Shown here in pieces: positions 1 through 12,900 of a stretch of 64,000 nt of DNA; within the stretch, counting starts at the first letter, position 1; every line of letters starts with the position of its first letter. The notes below the pieces were generated by a model that had not been told where the DNA came from, did not search any database, and was given only the letters and a program-made list of their open reading frames with translations. The DNA lies in assembly GCA_033980235.1 (NCBI GenBank), contig CM067065.1, positions 30,071,155 through 30,135,154 of the forward strand, in the 5' to 3' direction. A program made the translations under genes and the position numbers. The stretch comes from Diadema setosum. Lineage: Eukaryota; Echinodermata; Echinoidea; Diadematoida; Diadematidae.

Positions 1-526
1 GAAATTCACTTAAATGCAAATTACAGTGGGTTCCTTTGAAATTTTTTCCTCAAAGTTTTGCTAAAGGGTAAAAGATGAATACATTTACATACTCCAGAAG
101 TCATGTGACATTTTGTCAATTACAAAAGGGTGAAATGACCTGCGGAATTACTCCGGACAAATGTAACGTTACTAACCGTAACGTTACTAACCATGCTTTT
201 GGGGGTCTAGCTAAAAAATTATCGGTCGAACTGCTAAAAAAATTTGCATGAACATATGTCATGATGCAATAATTGAAATTAATGCAACACTTTGTTTGAA
301 GTAACTTGAATTTTTGCACACTTTTTGTTACAAGACATTGATTTTTTTGTCATGTCCTTTTTTCGTAACGTTACTAACCAGCCCTTTAAGTTGCTATAGC
401 AATTGTAATATTTCTTGGATTGTGTTCATTCTTTTCTGTATCATAAACCTGGGAAGGATGAACATATTTTTGACATAATTTTAACTTGAAATAAATAAAT
501 GGTAATTTAGTGGTAAAAACAAATAT

Positions 527-3401
527 GGGCAATTCCACGGTAGGTAGGACACAGATGCCGAAAATTCAAAATGATATTTGTTTCAAACACCATACATTTT
601 CAGACAATACTTGAGTTGAAGTTTTAAGAATCATTATGTTTTTCAATAAAAGCAGCCATTTTGATTTTCAAAATGGCTGCCAAAATATGCCTATAACTCA
701 ATGGTAAGAAAGAGTGTATTGTCACATAATTTATCCTCTGTATATCCACTTTGCTACTACTCTAAACAACAATTTTTTATATGTATGCAGTTACCAGACA
801 AGTCTTTTACCACATGATAGAAAGAAAAAGCTGGTTGCTTTAAAGAATTTTATAAAAACTTTTAATTAGTTTGACAATGATGGATGTAACGTCAGTTACC
901 AAAAACAAGGAATTTTTAACTTTATTCATCAAAGAAAGTGAGCTTTATGATGTAACTTAGGATTTCTAATGTATGCCCATATGCCTTCCTTTCAATACCA
1001 GAAACTAAGGATACTTGGCATACTGGAGAGTCAAATGAACACATCAAAATGTGTAACGTCAGTTACCGAAACGTCATATACCAGTATGTAACGTCAGTTA
1101 CCATGACAGTAATTGTAACTTAGGCAATTTTTTTGACTTTAGGCCATTTCAATACATCTGGGAAGTCAAAGGTTATCAACAAAGAGCAGTGCTCAATCCC
1201 TTTGATAGGGAATGATGTCATCACCATGGTACACTGTATGTCCATGATAGGGAATGATGTCATCACCATGGTACACTGTATGTCCATGGATACGTTTTTT
1301 TTTTTGTTCATTTTATCTGAAATCTATTTATTTATCATATTTTTTTTTGGGTGGAGGGGGCTTGAGCTTTTGATTTCCGGTTCAGCACAAGTTTAAGGTT
1401 AAATCAGCTGGAAGTTTAGGCTTACCACATGCAATATATAATGCACTCAAATTACTATACAGTACATTCACAGTCCTACGGGATGATAAAGCTACCAAAT
1501 TTGTAGGCCTAATCAATGATGTGGTTGCATGGTAACCACCTTTTTCTATTAAAAAGCTTGTGTACAGCTGTATACCAACAGTTTTATAATCTTTACTAAT
1601 GACTACTTTTGCTAGCATTTTTCTTTTTTTCTGGAAGCTTAGTGAAGTTTCTACCTCAAGGCAAATGCAGGAAGAGATATATTTCTTCGCTTGCACTTAA
1701 ATGTTTGGTTTAGTTAATATGGCACATCTTGAAATGGTACATAAGCAGGCCTGACATAAGGCATGTACTGTCATTACTGTTTGAAACTAACACGTTGCTC
1801 AACGTTTAACACTAATGTTGCTCAAGGTCAGAGGTGATTCTAGGGTAAAATAAAAAACTGTTCATATTTGTTGATTACTTTATTTCATTAATGCAGGGAC
1901 ATTTTTGTAATACATGATGATTATGAACAGGACGATTCGTTTATATTGATCTTAGAATTGTTTCATTGCAAAGTCCTATTTCTTGGTATCTGGGATGTAT
2001 TTGCAAGCCTTGATATACCAGTGAAAAGGAAAAGAAAAACAATTACATTCCTTCAAGCAAGGAATAAACAAATAATGCCCTTTTGACCAAAAAAGCATGC
2101 TTCTTCTTCACAGAAAAAATATTAAAAGTGTAACACTATTCATTTAAATCATTATTGATAATGGAGATCATTTTGTTATTTGTGGCCCTAACAATGCCTT
2201 GAGGGAGAAGGAGTAAAATAAAGAAAAGAAGAAAGAATATATAACAGTAGATTTCATACATATATATGAATATTTTTATTTGTATGTGTTTTTCCCCATG
2301 ACCTGAAAGATATTTTTTTTTTTCACACACAAAAATATCTGTGTTTTGTGTAGTACTGCAGGGCATTATGGGTGGGGTACTCTATATAGAAACTTTCCTG
2401 TTCATTAAAAACAAACAAACAAACAAACAAAAACAAAAACCTTAGTTATGTCAATATTCATACTTGGAACTGCTGAATCTAAATGGCTCTGTGTAATCAT
2501 AACTGTTGAATAAGCATTCAATCTTAAGACAAATGTCAAGAAATATCCTCTGGTGCATTTACATTATTTTTGCTCAACTGTGCTATGGCATGGGGGGGGG
2601 GGGGGGGAGCTTGCCCTCCAAGGGCCCCACCCCATTTGTGTATTTAGATTTTGTTTTGATTTGTTGCTAAGTAAATGCCTGGGATTGTTACTGGTATACT
2701 GCAGCAGCATAATAACCTGTTAAATAAATTAGTTCTTTGTAAACCCCGTAGCAAAAGTATGTGTAACGTCAGTTACGTAACGTCAGTTACTGACATGTTT
2801 CCCTTTAAGTTTTCATGAAACACAAAGAAAATGGACTAATGTCTCATTTCATTTGGGTATTTGTAATTGATGAATCAAGGTATGATTCCATATCAAACAA
2901 ATCACTCTGAATGGTCAGAATTATAAAATATCACAAAACTATTCCTAATCATGATTTTCCATGTGTAAACCCTATGGCAAATGTAAGCGTAACGTCAGTT
3001 ACGTAACGTCAGTTACCGTCATGCCTTCACTGAAATTGGCATGGTGCTAAAAAGAAATATCTAAAGTGCACATTATTTTGCACACCTGTTCCTAAGAACC
3101 TAGGTATATTGCCATATAAAACACATAAAGTTTAAAAGTCAGGGACATGAGATATTTCCATTTAAATCTACACCATAATTTCCCATGTCCTTTTTCCGTA
3201 ACGTCAGTTACCGACACATTTTCACTTGCTATGTGATAAGAAATGCAGTTTGAGAGAAAAACTTTCCACCTATTTATTCATTCTCATGAACTCATTCATC
3301 AATGCTAATTACAAGCCCCAGGTGCTTTCATTCACAAAACTACAACAAAAACAATTTCATGAAAATCCTTACGCGTAACGTCAGTTACCGTGGAATTGCC
3401 C
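527..3401. mobile_element. TIR element A2 with nine GTAACGTCAGTTACC motifs
   Basis: A 16-bp perfect terminal inverted repeat, GGGCAATTCCACGGTA, lies at 527-542 and 3386-3401, flanked by ATAT on both sides (523-526, 3402-3405). Inside are nine copies of GTAACGTCAGTTAC(C), starting at 886, 1053, 1088, 2763, 2777, 2989, 3003, 3198 and 3375. All are in the same orientation and clustered toward the two ends; the last overlaps the right TIR. No coding sequence was found, so this is a non-autonomous DNA element of unknown superfamily. Confidence 0.8.
1206..1288 (+). repeat. 42-bp tandem duplication
   Basis: GATAGGGAATGATGTCATCA and the following CCATGGTACACTGTATGTCCAT are repeated twice in succession without visible change. 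Lies inside element A2. Confidence 0.9.
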
Positions 3402-3717
3402 ATATATAGATTTGTTCAAATGTAACGTTACTAACCGCGGAATTGCCCAAATATGGTTTGTTATACAGTACCTTCTAAGGTTTGTTAATCTACAAATGAA
3501 ATAAAGTTTCTTATTCAGAGGGTTTGTAATAAGAAAATGAAACACGGCTTGCAACTCCAAAGTTTTGTCAGAATCTTTTATATGCTCTGTTTGTTTGTTT
3601 AGGTATTAAGGATTCAAGTACATGTAGCTTTGTAGGACCATTTACAGCTCATTACATCAACAATCAGAACATACCTACTGATATGAAATAACAAAATATA
3701 AATTGTCAAATAATGAA

Positions 3718-3871
3718 GCCTGTAAAAGTGGAACATTTTGCACTACCAGACACTAGCACAAGAATAATATTGCAAAAAGCAAGCAAATATTTCTGCATGC
3801 AATATGTTCCAGTAATTGGTATTCTGATACCGAAGAATTAAAAACACATGAAATTCATCTTACCAAGAAGT

Positions 3872-3903
<32 letters not shown>

Positions 3904-3939
3904 CAAAAATACTCAGCTAAAATATCAAATTCTACAGTA
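3718..3939. mobile_element. Foldback MITE, family I, copy 3, with CA repeat
   Basis: TGTAAAAGTGGAACATTTTG at the left and TTCTACAGTA at the right; a (CA)n stretch (3872-3902) has expanded inside it. Confidence 0.65.
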
Positions 3940-4342
3940 GTCGGCTCTTTTGAAGTTGAATGTATCTACAGGATTGTACAAGGAACATAAAGTCTCACAA
4001 AGTTTCATTATTCCATTACTATGGCCCCATCTTCATAAAATTTGATCAGTCTACATTGAACATCAAGAAGACATTGAACTTTTCAACGGCAGCAGTGAAG
4101 AATAGATATTCTACAAACTTATGCAAAGGATGTCTGGTATGACCATTTGCGAGCATGTTTTTACCATCTATAACCACCTCGTCTTCTCGTACTGCACATG
4201 GTTTCTCTGCTGATGTACTGTATGCTTTCCTTATAATACTCCAAAGTGCTCCATAAAAAACAACAAACAAAAACCAAATAAACACAATGCAGATAAAATG
4301 ACCACAGCTGAATTCACTTACAATTTCTATTCAATTTAGACT

Positions 4343-5657
4343 GCATTTATCTAACTTGAGAGAGAGAATCACGTTTCAAAACGCGTTTGGAACGGTGTTT
4401 GCAAACGTGATTTAAAACGCGATTCTCAGGGTGCTGCATTTATCTAAAATCATCATACAATCGCGATTCGAGTGGTGTCACTGCACGGCTGCTTTGCGCC
4501 GTTTGACCCGGGAGGTAAAGGACAACTGCATACCACCAAACATGCTTCATCAGTCACACACAAATAATGGGTAGAGAGCACAACCAGAAACAGCTGGGAT
4601 TTGACCTTGAGATATTTAAAACGCGTTTCAAAACAACATTGTGTTTCCCATTGTGTTGTCAATCAGTTGCAATGAAAACATCTCGACGGAAGAAAATCAT
4701 GAATTTGAATAACAAAGCAGTACCCGCTGCATGCTATAAGGATTAGAACCAGCACTTGCTTTCGGGCGAAAGCTCGGTGGTCTAGTGGAGATGACGCCTG
4801 TCCGGTGATCAGGAGGTCGTAGGTTCGAATCCTGCTCGAGTATGTACGCCCATGATTTTTTATCATGGCTACTACTAAAACACTGATCAATTCAGTGCTT
4901 ATTTACGTCGATGTAGGGCAATTTGTCAATCAGTTGCAATGAAAACATCTCGACGGAAGAAAATCATGAATTTGAATAACAAAGCAGTACCCGCTGCATG
5001 CTATAAGGATTAGAACCAGCACTTGCTTTCGGGCGAATTAAAGCTCGGTGGTCTAGTGGAGATGACGCCTGTCCGGTGATCAGGAGGTCGTAGGTTCGAA
5101 TCCTGCTCGAGTATGTACGCCCATGATTTTTTATCATGGCTACTACTAAAACACTGATCAATTCAGTGCTTATTTACGTCGATGTAGGGCAATTTGTCAA
5201 TCAGTTGCAATGAAAACATCTCGACGGAAGAAAATCATGAATTTGAATAACAAAGCAGTACCCGCTGCATGCTATAAGGATTAGAACCAACACTTGCTTT
5301 CGGGCGAAAGCTCGGTGGTCTAGTGGAGATGACGCCTGTCCGGTGATCAGGAGGTCGTAGGTTCGAATCCTGCTCGAGTATGTACGCCCATGATTTTTTA
5401 TCATGGCTACTACTAAAACACTGATCAATTCAGTGCTTATTTACGTCGATGTAGGGCAATTTGTCAATCAGTTGCAACATTGTGTTTATACTCACAGAAT
5501 GGCAATCATGGTCTTAAACACGTTTCAAAACGCCCTTTGAAAGGCGTTTCAAAATGGCGTTTCTAAACGCGTTTGAAAATACGGTTGCGTTTATCTAACC
5601 ACTGAAAATGCCTCAAACGCGTTTAGGATCGTGATTCAGAAAATTTTTAGATAAATT
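4343..5657. mobile_element. Foldback element with AAACGCGTTT motifs, host of the SINE
   Basis: Inverted ends (ATTTATCTAA followed by GAATCACG at 4345-4372, and the reverse complement at 5629-5655) bound a region rich in AAACGCGTTT and TTTCAAAACG words (4378, 4619, 5524, 5566, 5613). The trimeric SINE splits it. Copies are diverged, so the outer borders are approximate. Confidence 0.45.
4647..5474 (+). mobile_element. Trimeric tRNA-like SINE insertion
   Basis: Three nearly identical head-to-tail units (4661-4927, 4928-5198, 5199-5465; 267, 271, 267 bp) lie between 13-bp direct repeats CAACATTGTGTTT (4634-4646, 5475-5487), a target duplication of retroposon size. Each unit holds a tRNA-like head with an A box TGGTCTAGTGGA and a perfect B box GGTTCGAATCC (4771-4843, 5042-5114, 5309-5381). 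The tRNA fold is poor in the acceptor and anticodon arms, so these are pol III promoters rather than tRNA genes. A short fourth partial copy ends the array. Confidence 0.75.
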
Positions 5658-5660
5658 CCA

Positions 5661-8318
5661 TCAGCCCATATCCATCAAGCCCTGGACACTTCATCTCATA
5701 CTCCCCAAAGGTGATGCGTGTGGTCCAGAGTGTAATTTGAGACACTATCTATTGTTGCTGAGAAAGGATTGCTATTGCAAAATATCATGGTGATCTGTAT
5801 TTATCACCCCAACAATTTCACCCTTTGTTTTTATATACGCATTCTTTTCAAACAATATACATTTTAAATATGAAATAAAGATTGAATTTGAAGAGTTTGA
5901 TCTCATAACAAGTTATGAATCCATTTGTGTTTTATAATTTCAGATATTTAAGCTGCTATCATACATAGAAAATGATATCAAAGAAAATAATGGAAATAGG
6001 TATCATTATTCAAAGAATATTCCTTGCTATTTATGTAGCAAGCGAGGTACAATGTATCACGGGAAAGATTTCATTTCGCTCCATCTGATGATGGACTAAT
6101 TTTAATGTTTAAAAATCGCAGAAGAGAATCCTAAGGATTACAAGTAAATGCCTGCACGCTCGAGGAGTACATGTACAGCTGAATCACACCTTCTTGGCTG
6201 AAATAAGGTCTGTCTTTATCAACAAGCACTTGAAAAAACACAAAATCTACTGGTACGTATGTCCCTCCCTCCTTGAAGGAAGAGGATGTCTTTAATAGCT
6301 CAACAAAACTACAAATTCAAATGTCAATACCATAAAAATCAACATGGCCAACCAACATTGCACAATATCACATATTATGTGTAAACAGAAGTATGGAAAG
6401 AATAATAAACTTCCTCTGAAACAAAACAAACAAAACAAAACAAAACATAACCCAAGAGTAATGATTGTATATAGCGTGCATAAAGTGCAATTCAAGGTAT
6501 CGTAAAAAACAGATTATTGCTCATAACAATGATGTCCAAATTGTTGCGATTATGCCACAGTGCAATATATGACATAATGAGTATAGTGTTGTACATCAGG
6601 ATGTACATGTGTGTTGCATGGGGCCAAGGTAAAATTCGAAGAGATTGCCAACTGCAATATATATTCAACTGTCATGCACTGTGCACAGTGATCTTTCTTC
6701 CAAGGAGAGAGCTATTCAAATGACATTATCCGGCCTTGTAATGATCATAAGAAAGTGTTGCCCGAGATATGCTTTCAGTAATGCCTAAATTTGTTGTGAT
6801 TATAGTAACAGTTTAATATGTCACGAATCAGTAATTACGCAGTGGGGTCAAAGGTCAGAGTCAGAGAGAGACTGTCAAATGGAGCTTGGAAACTGTCATG
6901 CAAAGCAGTACTTTAATATTCATTCTTCATTTCTAGGACTGCAATGCCCTTCATGTATGTGTATAATGCCAAGTTCTCATGATTGAGCGGTAATCCCACA
7001 TGCCTACACCCGAAAACGGGGAATTGACAATAATGACCCCTCGCAGTTCGCCCTGGTGACTACTAGCGATAGTCAGCAAACAGTATCAATCAGATACATT
7101 GTGCGAGAGAAGGAAGAAGATAAAGGAAATGTTCGACATTGTAGAATTGAAACAAAAATCCTCTTTCACTTTAGATAATAACCCCTTGTTTCTGCATAAG
7201 CATGTGCAACTGTTTGTGATGGCTGTGGAAATTTCAAAAGCCTCTTTCAAAAGGGATAGTTCACAGAAATATGCTGAATGGGGATTCTGTTATTAAAAAA
7301 TCAGAAATATTTAGAGTGAAGTTGAGGAAATTCAGACAATCTGTTCAAAAGTTATCTATTCTGGAAGTTTTGGTTATATCCATGTGCTGTCATCACTGGA
7401 CAGACCTCTACAGCGGTCTATTTTGTAAAATACGGAAAGACCATAATACAAGGAAATCCTCACTACAATTCCATAAAATTCAATTTTTTAAATGGAAATC
7501 ACACATTTTTTCCAACTTGTTTAATGCTGACCAATTACCAGCATTCACCATTGAAAAAAATGAAGATAAGGTATGATACCAAGATTCTTCTGATGTCAAA
7601 AGGTAGACTCAGGAGTGACCGTTTCAGCGAAAAAAAATAAAGAAATAAATAATAGTAAATTCAGCCAAATAAAAAAAGAAAGGCAAATAACCAGCAAGGG
7701 AGGAAGCAGATCATCTCATCCACCTGTTGAGAGGGAAGTATCATTGCTGGGTGTCTTTGAAAATTCTGCAGGTAAGGTTTGGAGCGAGGGCTGCAAATCA
7801 TGCGGGGGCATTGTATGGTATCGGGCAACACAACATCATATACTCAGACCTAAACCTTAATACAGTTATACATAGCCACCTACAATTGCACATGGTCCTT
7901 CTCTACCACCTCTGATATCAGCAATGCCCATGGAGTTTTTTGTTGTTGTTGTTTTTTTATTTCTTGGGCAATACACAGCATAACCATTTTTACTATTGTA
8001 CAGAGACAAAGCCCTCAAAGTTTGTTTTGTTTTTTTTTTCATAAAGACATTCATGTCGTATCATATAGTGAACTCCAATTCAATTTGGCTGTTACAGTAG
8101 CTCTAAATATAGTTCTTTACTTGCAGAATCAGCTTTCCTTGTATTGGTAGGCGTCATGTCATGCAGTGCAACTTTAAAGGGCAAGTATTCTGGCTGTTTT
8201 CGGGGGCAACCATAGTAATCAAAGCATGTGCATATTTTGAATGTGTTTCACAGTTAACTGGCACGTTCCCTTCCTATGATGCAAAATACCTACATTTATT
8301 CTGAGTATACTTGGCGTG
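5661..8318. other. crk intron 5 DNA, nothing recognised
   Basis: No coding exon, RNA gene or clear transposon was identified. Short ORFs on both strands have no family resemblance or splice context. It was searched by eye for an SH3-encoding exon, without success. Confidence 0.5.
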
Positions 8319-8529
8319 TACTGTCAAACGAGGATTGTTCGCATGCATTTTAATTTTCGTGAATTTCGCAAGAGCCAAGATTCATGAAATCAAAATACAT
8401 GCTAAAGTTCTCGTTTACACTGTATGCAATGAATGTCAGTGGCAATTCGCGAAATTTCATGCCGCGAAAAAGGCCATTAGCTCCAATTCGCCAAAATTTC
8501 ATGCTGCAAATATATCATGTTTTACAGTA
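8319..8529. mobile_element. Foldback MITE, family J, copy 1
   Basis: TACTGTCAAACGAGGA at the left and ATGTTTTACAGTA at the right, with CGCGAAATTTCATGC-type blocks inside. Related to 36540-36764. Confidence 0.7.
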
Positions 8530-8577
8530 TTTGCAATTGTTGTCTTGCAAGGCCATGTCTATTTCAAGTCTTCTAAC

Positions 8578-9011
8578 TTAAAGGGGCATAGCCCCGGTAG
8601 TGTAGAGGGCGCTGTTGATGATACTGCCGATCACCGTTAGCATTGCTACGAAGATTACCGAAGTTGAGCTGTCATCAAGAGTAAAGTGCGTAGCTGTTAC
8701 TAAGTAACATTGCCTGTTGTCTTCTCTGCGCATCGCGCAGTCTGTAGTAAGGCCAGGGTGCGTGCATATGTGCTTGTTATTATGACATCACAAAAGAAGT
8801 TTGCTAAAGCTGTCATCCCCCTCAGCTGAATCATGAGCCGAACTGTGATCCGACCACTGACTACAGTGAATCGGACTTCTTCGGACTCGGGGAAATGGGC
8901 CAAAGCATAAGCGCTAAAGAGGAGTCGATAGCGTAGGTCTCTATAGGAAACTTGCGCCGTGCGCCCGCGTACGCATTTGACTATAAAAACACCGTGACCA
9001 TGCACCTTTAA
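8578..9011. mobile_element. TTAA-flanked MITE, GC-richer family
   Basis: TTAAAGGGGCATAG at the left and the inverse of TTAAAGGTGCATGG at the right, with TTAA at both ends. It is noticeably richer in CpG than its surroundings. No coding. Confidence 0.6.
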
Positions 9012-9054
9012 TTGGCTAAGACAGTAGGTTTACGCTTATGACAAGACTCAACAA

Positions 9055-9290
9055 GAAAATTTTTCTCTGGTGGCCCATTAAAGCCACTAAAATCTTTGAA
9101 TTTGAAAATTTGTTGGCCCGAAATTATGTATAGCGACTTGAAATACAAGAAAACCACACAATTTCATTTTGAAATTTAGCTTCCCATCAGTCCACCAAAA
9201 GATCACCTTTCTGTAAATGTGGTGACCCGGCATCAATTTTTAGTGGCCCTGGGCCAGTGGGCCACCACTAAAATGTCAAGTCTTGCATAT
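9055..9290 (-). repeat. GGCCACC-rich dispersed repeat, copy 1
   Basis: GTGGCCC and GGCCACCACTAA blocks recur, with GGCCCTGGGCCA near the right end. The same block pattern occurs at 52855-53015. The element type is unknown. Confidence 0.4.
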
Positions 9291-9314
9291 GATATGAGAT
9301 GTCAATATCTCACT

Positions 9315-9713
9315 GTATTTCATAGTATTGGTTGAGGTGAAGATTTACCTTTGAATATTTTGCAAGATATTTAGAAACCACTCTATGAAATGTTAAAGAG
9401 CATACAATTCTGAGGGAAAGTGAAATCTTATTTGATGAAAATTGGTTTTAAATAATTGAGATATAAAAAAATTTAAAGGTATATCATTTTACAAAACAAA
9501 GAGATCCTTTCAGTAGTACCCTGTTGCATTTCGTTAGGATTGCTTTTTTGGATATCTCAGCCATTTCAAGACCAATTTTCATTAAATAAACTGTGAATTC
9601 CTCTACGAATTGCATTTTTTTTTTTCATAAGCAGTTTCTCATTATCTCACAAACACACACAAAATTTGGAAACCTGCATCCATATCCAAACCAAAACTGA
9701 ATCATCCCTTTAA
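9315..9713. mobile_element. TTAA-flanked foldback MITE, family F, copy 1
   Basis: Palindromic ~390-bp MITE built on GATGAAAATTGGTTTT and its complement AACCAATTTTCATT around a poor centre. The right end reads ATCCCTTTAA (TTAA at 9710-9713); the left end is eroded. Four other copies occur in this window. Confidence 0.7.
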
Positions 9714-9760
9714 TCATACAATTTATAAAGTAAGATTCTCTGGTCATGTGCACTACTTAC

Positions 9761-9904
9761 ATCACTCGTAAATGTGTATTTGACGCGGTAGCGGGACGCA
9801 TTGGCAGCGTTGTTCCCTGCATTTGCGCCTGGCTGAGCGGCTGGGGGAACCGGACCCTGCGGACCTTCCGGCGGCTTGGACGTTGGTAGCTGCCGGTCAT
9901 TCAG
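9761..9904 (-). CDS. crk: crk exon 5 (linker and start of SH3 domain)
   Basis: The 144-bp, phase 0-0 exon lies between a strong acceptor (pyrimidine tract ending CTGCAG) and a GTAAGT donor. It encodes a Pro/Ala/Asn-rich linker beginning [14 protein letters not shown] and ends [11 protein letters not shown], which resembles the first beta strand of an SH3 domain (compare the ALYDF-type opening). Its GC-rich composition stands out from the AT-rich intron on both sides. The next exon should start inside the SH3 and must lie at lower coordinates; none was recognised down to base 1. Confidence 0.75.
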
Positions 9905-12900
9905 CTGCAGGAGAGAAAAAAGAACAGGAAAGTGACCATGTGTTTGATATCAATTGTTCAGGCTTGACCAGTCTTCCACGTAATTCATGACCATATCAGG
10001 TCACCATATCAACAAATAAAATGTACGGCGGCATCATCATCATTCCTTTGCAAGTAATCTTCTGCTTTCAATTGTGAAAACTTAAACTGAATCGAGTTTG
10101 AATATTAGGGTTGAATTTTAGGTTCTCATGATACAGTCAAGTATTACATGTACGAACGAGAAAGAAGCAAATTTTAAATACTACTGTAAAAGTGGAAATT
10201 TTCACGGTGTTGAAATTTTTGGACATTTCACGCAACCAAAAACTAGTGCGAAAATAAAAGCACGCAAATATTTTTGCTTGCCATAAGTTCCTGTGCATGA
10301 TGTCTGATTCCACGGAATTAAAAACATGCAAAACTCTTCTTACTCGGCTTAGCACTAAAAATTAGTCACACAAAAATATCCTTTTTGCAGTACCATCACA
10401 AAGAAAAAGTATCCATATTTATAAAAAGAGACTTTTTCAATTGATCTTGAATACTACATTGTATGTAACAATAGTCTATTTCAAATTCAAATTCACAGAT
10501 TTTCTTCCCCATTAAAGTTCATGTGTCCCTTTTGCAACCCTGAAAATTAGGTTCCTTTCATATCAAAGCTGGTATATTGCAGAGGTAGGCAATTAAGACC
10601 TTTCCTCAGAATGACAAAAACTGGAAACTATACTATACAGATTTCCAGCGAATTAATCTGGATCCCGATTATTCTCGGTGCAAAATGGGAGCATATTCAC
10701 GTGTGACACAGGGTCAGTTTTTCACTACTTAAAAGAAAATAAAAAATGGAGATCTAGTGTACTGTAATACAGTACTGCAAGATTCCAGTCATGATATTGG
10801 GAGACATGATTTTTAATAACCATGTTAAAATTTGTGATGTGTGCAAAAGGGATATTCAACCATAAAAGACTACATACTGCACTGTCCAACTTTCACAACT
10901 TTGGGTCTCTACAGAATTCATGAATTCTTTCAGGAGTTCGAGTACAGTTTGATTACATGTTGTGTCTGTTGCTAATGTGGCAAAAAATTTATTGCTGTCA
11001 GGAGCTATTCTTCTTTCTATATCTGAAAGGATAGGCATCATGTTTGAATGATTTGAAACTGATCCAATCCATTGCATATTGAAACTTGACATGACAGAGT
11101 GCTTGATTGTCACAGGCTTGCAGAAAATGCTGCCCTTGGAAAAAGTGTGATAGAGAAATAAAAGACTGAAAGGTGTTTAACACATTCAAAAAAATTTGTT
11201 TATGACTGAGTTCCTGAACGTGATTTTTAACATTGAATGATGCATCCATAGAGTCATCATGTGTTCACACACAGAATCGAAACCTCTATTGAAAAGCAGA
11301 CTGCTAACTGCATCCAAATACATTCAGAGCAGCCATGTCTTTAAAAAAAAACAAAACAAAAAACAAAAAAAAAACATTGCTCAGTTGATCAAAAATGAAT
11401 GCTTGATGACACCTTCCATATATCTGTAAATGTATGTACATATTAATATGCACAAGTTCAAATTGTAAATCATGTACAAGTCATGTGCAATGCACTGTAC
11501 ACGCTACATAAACTTAACACATTTACATAAACACATTGTTACTGAAAAGTGATGAGAGGTCATGCTAGACTCCACTTCCCACTTTACACGGGAGTGTTCA
11601 GACTGGAATTTAGGAGTGTTCAGATTAAAAAAACAGCACATTAAACCAGGTGCGGACCCAGGAATTCTGTAAAGGAGGGGTGCGCAACTAGTGTTTCTGG
11701 TGCTAATTCCAGGTTTCATTTCATTTTTGCCTAAGTTTTATTTCTTTTGTTTTTAACCAAAAAAGGGGGGGTGGGCATGGGCCCAGAGTGCCTAGTGCGC
11801 CCCCCTCTGGATCCGCCACTGCATATTAAAGTACGTACATACGTATATGGTCAGTTTTACAGTAAAGGGTGTAACTTTCATGTGGCAAGGGTCAAAAATT
11901 AAAGTTGTGTTTCCATTTTTATCTTTGCTTTTATTTTATATAGGAATGTCTATATTTTCAATATTTTGTCATTCCAGAGCTTAATTCTTAGGCTAAATAT
12001 GAAAAATGAAGTTACTATTATGGAATTTTAGATAAATTTAGGTAAAAACAACAAGAATGTTTTGGTCACCCACAGCAACCAAATGAAGATAAATGGTGGA
12101 GGTAATGCAACTTTTCATTTGCTGTGAACATATATTTGAAATAACAAAACACTTTTCCTCCAACAGATATTCGCTCTTGCAATTATTTGGATGTGAACTT
12201 CAAATTTCAAGGTAAAAATGGTACCTGACAAACTATTTTTAAGTTAAAAGAATGTTCTAGAAGCAAGAGCCACTCTAAACATAGCCCTAAATAATCTCTT
12301 GGTAACAAACATTTATCAACCCAAATCCCAAAGAAATTTGATTATTTTTGACAAAGTTGAAATTTTCAGACTTGTGAGTTTCGGAGGCTTCAGTTAACAA
12401 ACTAGTGTGTTTCGGAGGCTTCAAAACTGCTAACACAAAGTTCTAGTCCTGTATTCACTTAAAATAATAAAACTACACTAAGCAACTATCACTACATGCT
12501 AGAATAAGAACAAGGCATCAATAAAATGTGAATAACAGTATACAGATGTACATTTTATGGCAGTGCATAATGTTTACCCTTCATACAAAATGTACTTATT
12601 ATTATAAGGAAATTGGCTTCCACAAAAGTGAATAACAAACCGTGTACACTTTGAGCAATGCTCAGTTCGAATTTATGACATTACATGAGGCAATATGATT
12701 CTAAAGGAAACTGCAACAGTAGCAATAAAAGTACACTGATTAGGAACATCTTTTTTTTTTTTTTTTGCGGCTTAAAGTTAGCAGCAACGCATGTTTCGGA
12801 GGCTTCATCATGACTGTTAACATGCAAAAATGGTCCATTTTAAGGTGATATGAAGTACATTAATGCAGCTGATTGTTTCCAAATAACTAACAATGTTGTA

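Larger units (their letters stand above)
1..3447. mobile_element. TIR element A1 (host of A2), left end off the window
   Basis: Flanking A2 on both sides is a related element whose motif is GTAACGTTACTAACC, at 163, 178, 365 and 3422. Its right end reads GCGGAATTGCCC at 3436-3447, one base different from the A2 terminus. No matching left TIR is seen; the element probably starts before base 1. A2 therefore inserted into A1. Confidence 0.55.

Noticed and set aside
163..3436. CRISPR-like array from the regularly repeated 15-mers
   Set aside because: Spacing is irregular, the motif is partly palindromic and bounded by TIRs, and the DNA is eukaryotic.
4771..5381. Three tRNA genes
   Set aside because: A and B boxes are good, but the acceptor stem has a mismatch and wobbles and the anticodon arm does not form a 5-bp stem with a U33-type loop; units are tandem and SINE-like.
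7099..7576. Plus-strand ORFs of 65 and 101 codons
   Set aside because: Composition and lack of motifs fit chance ORFs in AT-rich DNA.
1..9760. Remaining SH3 exons of crk
   Set aside because: Scanned for the conserved WW, GMIP and PYV codons on the minus strand; none seen, so the exons are taken to lie outside the window.
10856..11249. Overlapping minus-strand ORFs of 85 and 83 codons in two frames
   Set aside because: They could be a decayed transposon protein, but no motif was recognised, so no call is made.
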